64,000 nt of DNA from assembly GCA_947625025.1 (NCBI GenBank), contig CANQMQ010000005.1, positions 25,791-89,790 on the forward strand, given 5' to 3'. Shown here piece after piece: positions 16,975 to 24,171 of this stretch. The translations under genes were made by a program, and so were the position numbers. Under the pieces are notes generated by a model that made no database searches, was not told where the DNA came from, and saw only the letters and a list, made by a program, of their open reading frames with translations. Within the stretch, counting starts at the first letter, position 1; every line of letters starts with the position of its first letter. This stretch comes from an uncultured Clostridia bacterium. GTDB taxonomy: Bacteria; Bacillota; Clostridia; Christensenellales; Borkfalkiaceae.

Positions 16975-17463
16975 TTAGAAATCGTCGTCGTCGGAGTCCT
17001 CGTCCTCGTCGTCGTCCTCGCCCGCAAGGGTGTAGATCTCGTCGCCCGTGACGTACTCCATATCCTCGTCGTCGTCCTCCGATTGGTACTCCTCTTCTTC
17101 CTCTTCCTCGTCGTACTCGTCGTCGAACGTCTCATCGATTTCGCCCACTTCCTCGGCGAGGTCGTCGTCATCGGCGTCGTCGAGGTATTCCCGCCACTCG
17201 TCGTCCTCATCGGGGTCGGGCTCCTCCTCCGTCTCATACTCCGCCTTCTTGCGGCACTCCTCGCACATCTTATCGCCCGCGCGCATCATATTTTCCCCGC
17301 AAATGGGGCAGCGCTCGGTGAGGAGCTCCTCGTCGTCCGTATCGAGGTCGTCAAAGTCGCTCGGAAGGCCCTTGAGTTCCTTCAAGCAGACGTCGCAATA
17401 TTCCTGTTTCTCCGCGTCGATATAGTTGAGTTCGCAACGCGGGCACTTCATGTATTTTACCAT
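16975..17463 (-). CDS. Zinc-ribbon protein with long acidic tail
   Basis: A 162-residue protein. The N-terminal 80 residues contain two zinc-ribbon halves (MKCPRCELNY, YCDVC, then CPICGENMM and MCEECRKK). The second half is a low-complexity acidic tail of Asp and Glu runs ending DEDSDDDDF. Position directly before comFC is shared with YvyF-type flagellar/competence zinc-ribbon proteins of Firmicutes, but the sequence is not close enough to name it. Strong ribosome binding site GGAGGG six bases before the ATG at 17463 and a good promoter upstream. The acidic tail suggests nucleic-acid mimicry or metal/cation binding; this is only a guess. Confidence 0.75.
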   Translation of the reverse strand: MVKYMKCPRCELNYIDAEKQEYCDVCLKELKGLPSDFDDLDTDDEELLTERCPICGENMMRAGDKMCEECRKKAEYETEEEPDPDEDDEWREYLDDADDDDLAEEVGEIDETFDDEYDEEEEEEEYQSEDDDEDMEYVTGDEIYTLAGEDDDEDEDSDDDDF

Positions 17464-17500
17464 TTGTTTCCCTCCGGATCCTGCCTCTCTCGGCTAATAA

Positions 17501-17529
17501 ATTATATTAGTATTTATTTTTTTTGTAAA
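17501..17529 (-). promoter_or_regulatory. Promoter of the zinc-ribbon/comFC unit
   Basis: Minus strand TTTACA (17529-17524), 17-base spacer, TATAAT (17506-17501), in an AT-rich gap. Confidence 0.75.
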
Positions 17530-17600
17530 CCGTTTTTTTATACCTTTCGGCAAAAACTTTGCAAGTTATGAAAAAATTTTTTTGAAGTTTTGTCAACCGC

Positions 17601-17627
17601 AAAAAAATCTCCCCCTAAGGGGAGATA
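17601..17627 (-). terminator. Terminator of the large lipoprotein gene
   Basis: ATCTCCCC TTA GGGGGAGAT followed by seven T on the minus strand, just past the stop codon at 17631. Confidence 0.9.
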
Positions 17628-17630
17628 ATG

Positions 17631-19961
17631 TTATGCGTTGTTGCCGCTTTCGGGAGGTTCGGGTTCGCCTTCGGGCTCTTCCTCGGGCTCCCCTTCCGGT
17701 TCCTCTTCGGGCTCTGCTTCAAGCTCTTCTTCGGGTTCCTCGGGCTCGGGGTTCTCGCCCTCTTCGGGTTCGTCCACGGCGTAGACGTCGATGTCCTTGT
17801 CGTCCTCCGTAACCACCTTGAGCTTCTCCTCCTTGGGCGCCTGCTGCTTTCTTGCACGCACGAAGAAGTACCCGCCGCACACTGCAGCCGCAACCACGAT
17901 GGCGATCGCGAGCCCGATAAGCAGCCATGCCCACCATGCAAGCCCTTCCTCTTCCACCGTAGGCTCTACGTACTGCTTGAGGGCAGAGGTCTTCCAATAG
18001 GTCATGTAGGCATCTTCATCGGCTTCGCTCATGGTGCCGAGGCGGAGCAGGAAGTCGGAGCGGAACGTCCTCTCCCCTGCGGCGAAGAGCACCTTGCCTT
18101 CCTTCGTCTTGTATTCCTTGCCTTCGACGTAGTTCTTGAAGATATCCTGCTCCTCTTCGGAATAGAGGGAGGTCTCCTTCTGCCCGAGGGCGACGGCCTC
18201 ATCGATATTCTCTTGGAAGAGCTCGCTCTCACCCGTGTAGAAGTAGTATTTTACGGCTTCGTCGATGTTACTGTACACATCGTTGAGTTTGCCGAAGAGG
18301 CCCTTCGCGGCATCCGTGCTCGTGATGGCCTCGTACTTTTCATTGAGTTCCTTCATCTCGATGTTGTTCATGAGGGAACCGTCTGCCTTGCGGAGGCGTA
18401 CGGCAGTGGTGTAGTTATACGCCGTGCCGCCGACCGTCTCCGAATCGGCTACGAATACGATGTTATCCAACACTTCGAAGTTGTACCACCCGCTCGCATG
18501 CTGGACGTCGAGGAGTTTTACGGGCTCGTAGGCTTGCTTATCGGTATCGCCGTCGAGCGTCAGATTGCGGTAGTCCTCTACGGTGCCGTTGTAGACGGCG
18601 CGCTCCACGGAGAGGCCGTTGCCCGAAGAACGGGTGTAGTAGACGTAGTGATAGGAAGAAGTTGCATCGATATCGACGATGGTGGCGGTGCCCACATCGT
18701 ATGCCACGCGGAGGCTCTCTTCGATCGTGCCGTTTGCGCCGACATCTACGCGATAGATGCTGCTATCCGCAACGTAGAGATAGTGATGGGTGCCGCCCTC
18801 TTCATAGAAGAATGCGGTGTCGGTCGCCTTGGATTCCGCATCGTTGGAGTTGGCGATCTTTACGAGGAGGTCCGTGCTGTCGTTGACGGAGACAGACTTC
18901 TCCTTATCCCAATTTGCGGTGATCTTCTCTTCATCGAGGAAGTAGAGGTTGCCGCTGTTGCCCGCGCCTACCTGTGCGCTCGTGAAGTAGAGACCGCCAT
19001 CCTTATACGAACGGAGGGTGTAGGTATAGCCTACGGGAGAGGTGGGCGCCACCGTGCTGTGGGTGAATTGGGATTCCGCTTCCCCATCGAATTGGTTCTT
19101 GCCGATGCCGTCCAAGACGATGGTGCCGAGGTTGGTGTAGGGCACTTCGCCGTCGTTGTTCTCATCGAGCCAATCCTTATCCCACTTGTATTCATAGGGA
19201 GCGGCCGTCGCATCCGCACGGACACGGTAGACCTGCGTATAGTTCTGGGAGATGGGCCCGTCCGAATCCGCCTTCTCGGTGACGCTCATCGTGTAGTAGA
19301 CGGTAGAATTTGTCTTATCGCCGCTATCGAATACGTATGCGCCGACATTACTTGCGAGCACGACGTCCGTCTTTGCTGCAGTGTTGAAGGAGTGGAGGGT
19401 GTACGTACTCGAACCCTCCGCATAGATGCAGTATACCGTGCTCTCGACCTGCACGAAGCGGTAGGGCGTGGTGTTGGAGGAGAGGCGGAAGAGATCTTGG
19501 ATATCCGAACCGTCGAGCTTGGCGGATTTGAAATCGAGGTAGGTGTTCTCGACGACGCCCGAGGTGTTGCGTACGTTGGTGGGCGTTGCATAGTACACCC
19601 TGTCCCCATAGAGGAAGATGCCTGCGGTGTAATCCCCCGCAACCATCAGGGAGGGAATGACCGTCTCCACGCTATCCGTCTTTCCCTTGAGGACATCCGC
19701 CTTCAGCACCCGCTGCAGGGAGCCCTTCACGGGGGTGCCGTAGGTGTTATCGGAGGAATAGGTCTCCACGCCGTTGATGAAGTAGTAGTAGCCCGTGGAA
19801 TTATCCCCGATAGAGACCACGAATCCGCCGTTGGAGGAGACGTCGCCCGTGGGGATGCCGGTGGGCGTTTCGAATTCACCCGCACATGCCGCAAGGGACA
19901 AGGTGCCCATTGCAAGCGTCGCGGCGGCCATGACTGCTAAAATCTTTTTGAATTTACGCAT
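17631..19961 (-). CDS. Large surface lipoprotein with C-terminal membrane helix and acidic tail
   Basis: A 776-residue exported protein of unknown function. The signal peptide ends in a lipobox LSLAAC (Cys about residue 27). Residues 35-550 are rich in repeated aromatic beta-strand patterns such as GYYYFINGVETY, VYYATPTN and GGLYFTSAQV, as seen in DUF5050-type or other beta-propeller proteins. Near residue 690 is a membrane helix (LLIGLAIAIVVAAAVCGGYF), followed by RARK and a cytoplasmic-type Pro-Glu tail with repeated EPEEEPEGEP. Having both a lipid anchor and a C-terminal helix is odd: either the lipoprotein is double-anchored, or one signal is not used. Monocistronic, with its own promoter and terminator. 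The start MRKFKKILAV is at 19961, with AAAGGG upstream. Confidence 0.75.
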   Translation of the reverse strand: MRKFKKILAVMAAATLAMGTLSLAACAGEFETPTGIPTGDVSSNGGFVVSIGDNSTGYYYFINGVETYSSDNTYGTPVKGSLQRVLKADVLKGKTDSVETVIPSLMVAGDYTAGIFLYGDRVYYATPTNVRNTSGVVENTYLDFKSAKLDGSDIQDLFRLSSNTTPYRFVQVESTVYCIYAEGSSTYTLHSFNTAAKTDVVLASNVGAYVFDSGDKTNSTVYYTMSVTEKADSDGPISQNYTQVYRVRADATAAPYEYKWDKDWLDENNDGEVPYTNLGTIVLDGIGKNQFDGEAESQFTHSTVAPTSPVGYTYTLRSYKDGGLYFTSAQVGAGNSGNLYFLDEEKITANWDKEKSVSVNDSTDLLVKIANSNDAESKATDTAFFYEEGGTHHYLYVADSSIYRVDVGANGTIEESLRVAYDVGTATIVDIDATSSYHYVYYTRSSGNGLSVERAVYNGTVEDYRNLTLDGDTDKQAYEPVKLLDVQHASGWYNFEVLDNIVFVADSETVGGTAYNYTTAVRLRKADGSLMNNIEMKELNEKYEAITSTDAAKGLFGKLNDVYSNIDEAVKYYFYTGESELFQENIDEAVALGQKETSLYSEEEQDIFKNYVEGKEYKTKEGKVLFAAGERTFRSDFLLRLGTMSEADEDAYMTYWKTSALKQYVEPTVEEEGLAWWAWLLIGLAIAIVVAAAVCGGYFFVRARKQQAPKEEKLKVVTEDDKDIDVYAVDEPEEGENPEPEEPEEELEAEPEEEPEGEPEEEPEGEPEPPESGNNA

Positions 19962-20015
19962 ATTGGTATAACCCTTTCCGTACCTGGAAAAATATGTTCT
20001 ATATGTACAAACTTT

Positions 20016-20044
20016 ATTATAAACTATAACGAGGCTTTTGGCAA
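20016..20044 (-). promoter_or_regulatory. Promoter of the large lipoprotein gene
   Basis: Minus strand TTGCCA (20044-20039), 17-base spacer, TATAAT (20021-20016). Confidence 0.75.
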
Positions 20045-20090
20045 TCAAAAACCGCAAGCCTTACGCATTTTTTCTTGAAGAAAATTTGTT

Positions 20091-20134
20091 TTTTGCCGTT
20101 TTTTCCCCTTTCGGGGGGATCGTATACGGCAAAA
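20091..20134. other. Inverted repeat before the 93-residue protein gene
   Basis: TTTTGCCGT and ACGGCAAAA arms enclose a second hairpin (CCCCTTTCGGGGG), ending three bases before the GGGAGG ribosome binding site of the next gene. It could be a leader structure of that gene or a terminator read from the other strand. Confidence 0.45.
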
Positions 20135-20148
20135 CGGGAGGAATCTAC

Positions 20149-20430
20149 ATGGAAAAATTCGGCATCTTCGAACTGCTCGACGCCCTCTCCGCCGCCTGCG
20201 ACGCCGCCCCCCCGCCTCCCCCTTCCGAAGATAGCCCTTCGGATACGGGAGCTTCCCGTGAGGAGATGAGGGCCTCGGAGGGAAATTCTTCCTCCAAGAG
20301 GGCGCCCGACGCCGCCTTCCTCGCCCCCTCGTACGGGGAGCAGCAGGCCCCGCCTTCCCCTTCGGGTTCCGCCATCGACGGCTTCTACGCCCGCCACGAG
20401 CACGCCAAATCCAAGGCCAAAAGGGGCTGA
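20149..20430 (+). CDS. Small Pro/Ser/Ala-rich protein, function unknown
   Basis: A 93-residue protein starting MEKFGIFELLDALSA at an ATG seven bases after GGGAGGAA. Only the first 15 residues look like a helix; the middle is low-complexity (a run of five prolines, then acidic and serine-rich stretches), and the last 20 residues (FYARHEHAKSKAKRG) are basic. No family was recognised. The good ribosome binding site and conserved-looking ends favour a real gene. It is the only plus-strand gene between 12.8 and 27.2 kb. Confidence 0.6.
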   Translation: MEKFGIFELLDALSAACDAAPPPPPSEDSPSDTGASREEMRASEGNSSSKRAPDAAFLAPSYGEQQAPPSPSGSAIDGFYARHEHAKSKAKRG

Positions 20431-20454
20431 TGGGAAAAATGACCCGTAAAAGTG

Positions 20455-20483
20455 TTGACAACGGGAGAAAAAGGTGTTACAAT
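20455..20483 (+). promoter_or_regulatory. Promoter of the orphan antitoxin-like RNA
   Basis: TTGACA (20455-20460), 17-base spacer, TACAAT (20478-20483). The same promoter, base for base at many positions, precedes the related RNA at 35140. Confidence 0.85.
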
Positions 20484-20489
20484 AAAATC

Positions 20490-20580
20490 ACAACAAGGGT
20501 TTGACCCTGCTTAGCGGTCAGCCCCGTGCGTTATTAAAAAATAACCGCCGAGTTTGAGACGCTGTGGGCGGTTATTTTTT
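20490..20580 (+). ncRNA. Orphan copy of the type I antitoxin-like small RNA
   Basis: A predicted 90-nt RNA starting CACAACAAGGGTTTGACCC and ending in a terminator (AATAACCGCC, 16-base loop, GGCGGTTATTTTTTT). It aligns along its whole length with the minus-strand RNA at 35048-35140: common 5' part AACAAGGGTTT, then CCTGC, AGCGGTCAGC, and the same terminator stem. It contains no open frame with a ribosome binding site. The matching toxin gene on the opposite strand survives only as a 14-codon tail (20572-20616), so this RNA has lost its partner. It may still silence the distant toxin through the conserved stem. Confidence 0.75.
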
Positions 20581-20616
20581 TGAGCGTTTTACTGCGATGT
20601 ATTCGATCTTATCTAG
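20572..20616 (-). pseudogene. 3' remnant of a type I toxin gene
   Basis: On the minus strand the 15 codons read LDKIEYIAVKRSKK-stop, aligned to the end of the intact 32-residue peptide at 34959-35057 (LDIEYIAIKRTKK-stop). The nucleotide match is clear (GAATACATCGCA shared) and the stop codon lies at the same place in the shared terminator. Upstream of the CTA codon the sequence switches to a dispersed repeat, so the start codon, ribosome binding site and hydrophobic half are gone. Confidence 0.75.
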
Positions 20617-20890
20617 CCTTCACCCCCTGCGGGGGTTACTTCGCCCTGCGGGCCCGTGTCACGCTTAGAAGCAACAGAAGCCGCGCGTGATCGGGATGAG
20701 GAGAGAGGAAGTATGACGGATAAGAAGCGCCGTCCCCTCAGCTCCTGCGGAGCTTCGGGATGAGGGGAAAGAGAGAATTCCTTGCGCCCCGCGGCAAAGC
20801 ACCGCCCCCCCAACCTCATTCCAAGGCCCCGAAGGGGCCGAGAGAATCCGCTCAACTCCTGCGGAGCTTCGGGATGAGGGGAGAGCAACA
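20617..20890. repeat. Dispersed repeat array R6 (B variants and A)
   Basis: Starts with a B-type hairpin (CACCCCCTGCGGGGGTTAC) at the break point of the toxin remnant, followed by a C-like core, the GCTCCTGCGGAGC hairpin twice (near 20743 and 20853) and module A (GGCCCCGAAGGGGCCGAGAGA at 20828-20848). No gene. Confidence 0.85.
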
Positions 20891-20894
20891 TAAC

Positions 20895-20922
20895 AAAAAA
20901 CCGACCGTTGCGGTCGGTTTTT
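20895..20922 (-). terminator. Terminator of rplM-rpsI
   Basis: AAAAACCGACCG CAAC GGTCGGTTTTTT on the minus strand, eight bases after the rpsI stop. Confidence 0.9.
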
Positions 20923-20929
20923 GAATTTC

Positions 20930-21343
20930 TCATCTCTTGGAGAACTGCGGTGCACGGCGTGCCTTTTTGAGGCCGTACTTCTTTCTCTCCTTGACGCGGG
21001 GATCGCGGGTGAGGAAGCCCGCCTTCTTGAGCGTCGGGCGGCAATCGGGCTCCGCTTCGAGGAGCGCCCTTGCGATGCCGAGGCGGATGGCGCCCGCCTG
21101 GCCCGTAAATCCGCCGCCGATGACGTTGACGATGATATCATACTTGCCCTCTGCGCCGAGCAGGGCAAGGGGCTGTTTTACGACGTACTGCGTGGTACCC
21201 TGAGGGAAATAATCTTCAAGGGAACGGTCGTTGATCACGATGCTGCCGCTGCCTGCGGGAATGAGCCGCACGCGCGCAATCGCCTTCTTTCTTCTGCCCG
21301 TACCCCAGAACTGCAATTTTTTCTTCATGGTCGCTTTTGCCAT
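20930..21343 (-). CDS. rpsI: 30S ribosomal protein S9
   Basis: A 137-residue uS9. The family signature is present: [15 protein letters not shown] at the start, the [19 protein letters not shown] core, and the C-terminal tail [27 protein letters not shown] whose final SKR reaches the P-site tRNA (sequence cut to key parts: RDPR, KERKK, QFSKR). Second gene after rplM with 16 bases between, the standard Firmicutes pair. Confidence 0.97.
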   Translation of the reverse strand: MAKATMKKKLQFWGTGRRKKAIARVRLIPAGSGSIVINDRSLEDYFPQGTTQYVVKQPLALLGAEGKYDIIVNVIGGGFTGQAGAIRLGIARALLEAEPDCRPTLKKAGFLTRDPRVKERKKYGLKKARRAPQFSKR

Positions 21344-21359
21344 TTTCTATCCCCTCACC

Positions 21360-21791
21360 TTAAAATAATTTGAGCTCTTCGGGCTTCTGCGCCGCGTGGT
21401 TGTGCTCCGGACCCTTAAAGATGTGCAACTTCTTGATCATTTGCCTTCCGAGAGAGTTCTTGGGGAGCATGCCGCGCACGGCCTCGTAGACCGCAACGTC
21501 GCTCTTTTCCGCCATGAGCTTCCCGTAGGGAATTTCCTTGAGGCCGCTGATGTAACCCGTGTGGTAACGGTACATCTTCGTTTCGAGTTTCTTTCCCGTG
21601 AGAAGTACTTTATCGCTGTTGACGATTATCACGAAGTCGCCCGTATCGACATTCGGGGTAAAGTCGGGCTTATTTTTGCCGCGGAGAATGGCGGCCACCT
21701 TCGAGGCGAGCCTTCCCAAGGGGATGCCTGCGCCGTCTACGACGTACCACTTTCTCTCCACGTTCTGCGCGTTTGCCATATAGGTTTTCAT
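21360..21791 (-). CDS. rplM: 50S ribosomal protein L13
   Basis: A 143-residue uL13. Typical motifs are [20 protein letters not shown] near residue 15, [14 protein letters not shown], the [13 protein letters not shown] stretch and the [19 protein letters not shown] segment ending in a short EELKLF-like tail. First gene of the rplM-rpsI operon, with AAGGAG before the ATG and a consensus promoter 80 bases upstream. Confidence 0.97.
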   Translation of the reverse strand: MKTYMANAQNVERKWYVVDGAGIPLGRLASKVAAILRGKNKPDFTPNVDTGDFVIIVNSDKVLLTGKKLETKMYRYHTGYISGLKEIPYGKLMAEKSDVAVYEAVRGMLPKNSLGRQMIKKLHIFKGPEHNHAAQKPEELKLF

Positions 21792-21866
21792 AGTTCGTAC
21801 TCCTTGTACTTGCCGGAAAAGCGAGCCCGCACGGGGAGCAAGCCGCCCTTTCTTTCCGATTACCCT
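21792..21866 (-). promoter_or_regulatory. Possible L13-type leader in the rplM 5' UTR
   Basis: The 75-nt leader has CGGAAAG pairing with CTTTTCCG around an inner hairpin CCCCGTGCGGG, directly upstream of the ribosome binding site. Firmicutes rplM operons often carry an autoregulatory L13 leader; the fold seen fits in outline, but I did not match the family consensus position by position. Confidence 0.4.
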
Positions 21867-21869
21867 TTT

Positions 21870-21898
21870 ATTATAGGACGCCGCCTTGCTTCCGTCAA
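21870..21898 (-). promoter_or_regulatory. rplM-rpsI promoter
   Basis: Minus strand TTGACG (21898-21893), 17-base spacer, TATAAT (21875-21870). Confidence 0.85.
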
Positions 21899-22030
21899 GC
21901 GGTTTTGAATTCCGAAATCAAGATTTTTTCGGAAAAAAGAAAATATTTTCTGTTGAAAATGTGCAAGAATTCGCTCCGCTTTGCCGTATTCACGGGGAAA
22001 TTGCGCCCGTGGCAGCATGACGGATCGGGA

Positions 22031-22064
22031 AGTGAGATTTCTCGGCAAGCTCGAAATGACAGGG
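22031..22064. repeat. Single short C module (R7)
   Basis: GAGATTTCTCGGCAAGCTCG followed by AAATGACAGG, seven bases from the end of alaS. It is the shortest solo copy in the window and shows that C can stand alone. Confidence 0.75.
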
Positions 22065-22070
22065 ACCCGA

Positions 22071-23882
22071 TCACTCCGTTAAAATGGCCTTGATGCGGCG
22101 GATGCCGGCGGAAGAGGACTGTTCCTTCTGAATGACGAACTTGCCGAGTACGCCCGTATGCGTCACATGGGGGCCGCCGCACATCTCCTTGGAGAATTCT
22201 CCGATGGAATACGTCTTGACGACTTCGCCGTACTTGGAATCGAACACGCCGACGAAGTGCTCCCTTCTCGCCTCTTCGAGGCTCATCTCGCGGTAGACGA
22301 CGGGGATATCCTCTTTGATCTTTTGGTTGACGAGGTCCTCCACCGCCTTGATCTCCTCCGCCGTCATGGGGCGGGGGAAGTTGAAATCGAAGCGCATGCG
22401 CTCATCGGTGATGTTGGAGCCCTTCTGGTTGCAATCGGGGGAGAGGATTTGCTTTAAGGCGGCATTGAGGAGGTGGGTGGCGGTGTGATACTTTACGGCC
22501 ATCTCCGAATGCGATTCGAGGCCGCCCTTTGCCTCCCCCTTATTCAGGACGCGGCTCTTCTCCTGGTGTTCCTTGAAGGCCTCATCGAAGCCGTGCGTAT
22601 CCACCGTGAGGCCGCGCTCTGCGGCAAGCTCTTCGGTGAGCTCGAGCGGGAAGCCGTAGGTATCGTAGAGGCGGAAGGCGGCCTTGCCTCCGATCACCGT
22701 TTCGGGAACGTAACCGGGGTTGGACTTTTGCATGAATTCATTCTTACGGGCAAGCCCCTGCACGCACTTCTCGAATTCCTTGATGCCCGAAGTGAGGGTG
22801 GCATCGAAGCGCTCCGCCTCCTTCTTGATCTCCTCGAGGATGAAGGCCTCCTTCTCTTTGAGGAGAGGATAGGCTTCATCGTATACCTCTTCGATGAAAA
22901 TTTTGGCGACGGAGAGCATGGCATCCGGAGAGACGCCGAGCTGGCGGCAGTAGCGGATGGCCCTGCGCATGATGCGGCGGAGGATGTACCCCGCACCCGT
23001 GTTGGAGGGGAGCACACCCGTACTGTCCCCGATGAGCATGACGGTGGTGCGGGTGTGGTCTGCGATGATGCGCATGGCCTTCTGTGCATCCCCGCCCTCG
23101 TGGTAATTCTTGCCCGAAAGGGCCTCGAGCTCCGCAATGACTGCGGTGAAGAGATCGGTCTCGTAGGCATCGGAGAGGCCGTTCAAGAAGAGCAGCATGC
23201 GGTCGAAGCCGAAGCCCGTATCCACATTCTTGCCCGCAAGGGGCTCATAGCCCTTCTCAAGTTTACGGTACTGCATGTAGACATCGTTGCCGATCTCCAC
23301 GTAATCCTCGGGGAAGGTGGGGTTTTCGAGGTTGCGGATGGGGTAGAACCACTCGTTGTCGGGGCCGCACGGGGTGCCCACGGTGCCCTCGAGCTCCCAC
23401 CAATTATCGGATTTGGGGAGATAGAACACGTGCTCGGGCTTGATGCCGAGGCCTATCACGAGGGAGGCGGTCTCCTCATCGCGGGGAGCGCTCTCGTCCC
23501 CCGCAAACACGGTGGTGCACAGCTTGTCCTTCTCGAGGCCGAATACCTCGGTGAGCAGCTCTACCGTCCACGCCGTCTTTTCCTTCTTGAAGTAATCCCC
23601 GAGCGACCAGTTGCCCATCATCTCGAAGAAGGTGAAGTGGGAGCTATCCCCCACCGAATCGATATCGACGGTGCGCATACAGCCCTGTACGTTGCACAGC
23701 CGCTTTCCGAGGGGATGGGGCTTGCCCAAAAGATAGGGCATGAGGGGCTGCATGCCCGCCACGTTGAACATGACGCCCGTGGTGCCGTCCCCCACGAGGG
23801 AGACTGCGCCGACGTCCTTGTGCCCCTTGGACTTGTAGAAGTCGAGCCACTTTTGCCGCAATTCTTTGGAAGTCATTTTCAT
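22071..23882 (-). CDS. alaS: Alanyl-tRNA synthetase, short form without the C-terminal domain
   Basis: A 603-residue AlaRS, against about 870 in most bacteria. Present are the class II catalytic core (ELRQKWLDFYKSKGHK, VGDSSHFTFFEMMGNWSLGDYFKKE), the tRNA-recognition domain, and the editing domain zinc site (HTATHLLNAAL and CGGPHVTHTG). The chain ends at GIRRIKAILTE, right after the editing domain, so the DHHA1/C-Ala region is absent. No remnant of it is visible downstream, where a repeat follows within seven bases. The GNWSLGDYFKKE version of the core and the overall length resemble AlaRS of Patescibacteria (CPR) more than those of Firmicutes, which suggests horizontal transfer. GAGGAA lies six bases before the ATG. 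I cannot see whether a second, full-length alaS exists elsewhere. Confidence 0.92.
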   Translation of the reverse strand: MKMTSKELRQKWLDFYKSKGHKDVGAVSLVGDGTTGVMFNVAGMQPLMPYLLGKPHPLGKRLCNVQGCMRTVDIDSVGDSSHFTFFEMMGNWSLGDYFKKEKTAWTVELLTEVFGLEKDKLCTTVFAGDESAPRDEETASLVIGLGIKPEHVFYLPKSDNWWELEGTVGTPCGPDNEWFYPIRNLENPTFPEDYVEIGNDVYMQYRKLEKGYEPLAGKNVDTGFGFDRMLLFLNGLSDAYETDLFTAVIAELEALSGKNYHEGGDAQKAMRIIADHTRTTVMLIGDSTGVLPSNTGAGYILRRIMRRAIRYCRQLGVSPDAMLSVAKIFIEEVYDEAYPLLKEKEAFILEEIKKEAERFDATLTSGIKEFEKCVQGLARKNEFMQKSNPGYVPETVIGGKAAFRLYDTYGFPLELTEELAAERGLTVDTHGFDEAFKEHQEKSRVLNKGEAKGGLESHSEMAVKYHTATHLLNAALKQILSPDCNQKGSNITDERMRFDFNFPRPMTAEEIKAVEDLVNQKIKEDIPVVYREMSLEEARREHFVGVFDSKYGEVVKTYSIGEFSKEMCGGPHVTHTGVLGKFVIQKEQSSSAGIRRIKAILTE

Positions 23883-23935
23883 AGGATATTCCTCTATGGT
23901 TTGGTTTTATTGGATCGGGAATACGGAAATGTTTG

Positions 23936-24168
23936 TCATTTCGAACGCCGCTTCTGATTCTGCTACCACTGCGGCGGCACGAGGAGCATTAGCGACGAAG
24001 TAGCCCGAGCGAAGCGAGGGCGAGAGAACGGTCCCCTCAGCTCCTACGGAGCTTCGGGATGAGGAGAGGAAAGGATTCGGGATAAGGGCGGCGGGCGGGA
24101 ACTTCGCCGCGGCCGAGGGCAAGCTTCTTTTTTCCCTCATTCCGAGGCCCCGAAGGGGCCGAGAGAAC
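23936..24168. repeat. Dispersed repeat array R8 (C, A', B, A)
   Basis: Module C with its long insert (GCCGCTTCTGATTCTGCTACC and GCGGCGGCACGAG, 23936-24000), the A' hairpin (GCCCGAGCGAAGCGAGGGC, 24003-24021), a B form (AGCTCCTACGGAGCT near 24038) and A (GAGGCCCCGAAGGGGCCGAG, 24143-24162). It separates cysS from alaS, and the A module ends four bases from the cysS stop codon. Confidence 0.85.
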
Positions 24169-24171
24169 GGA

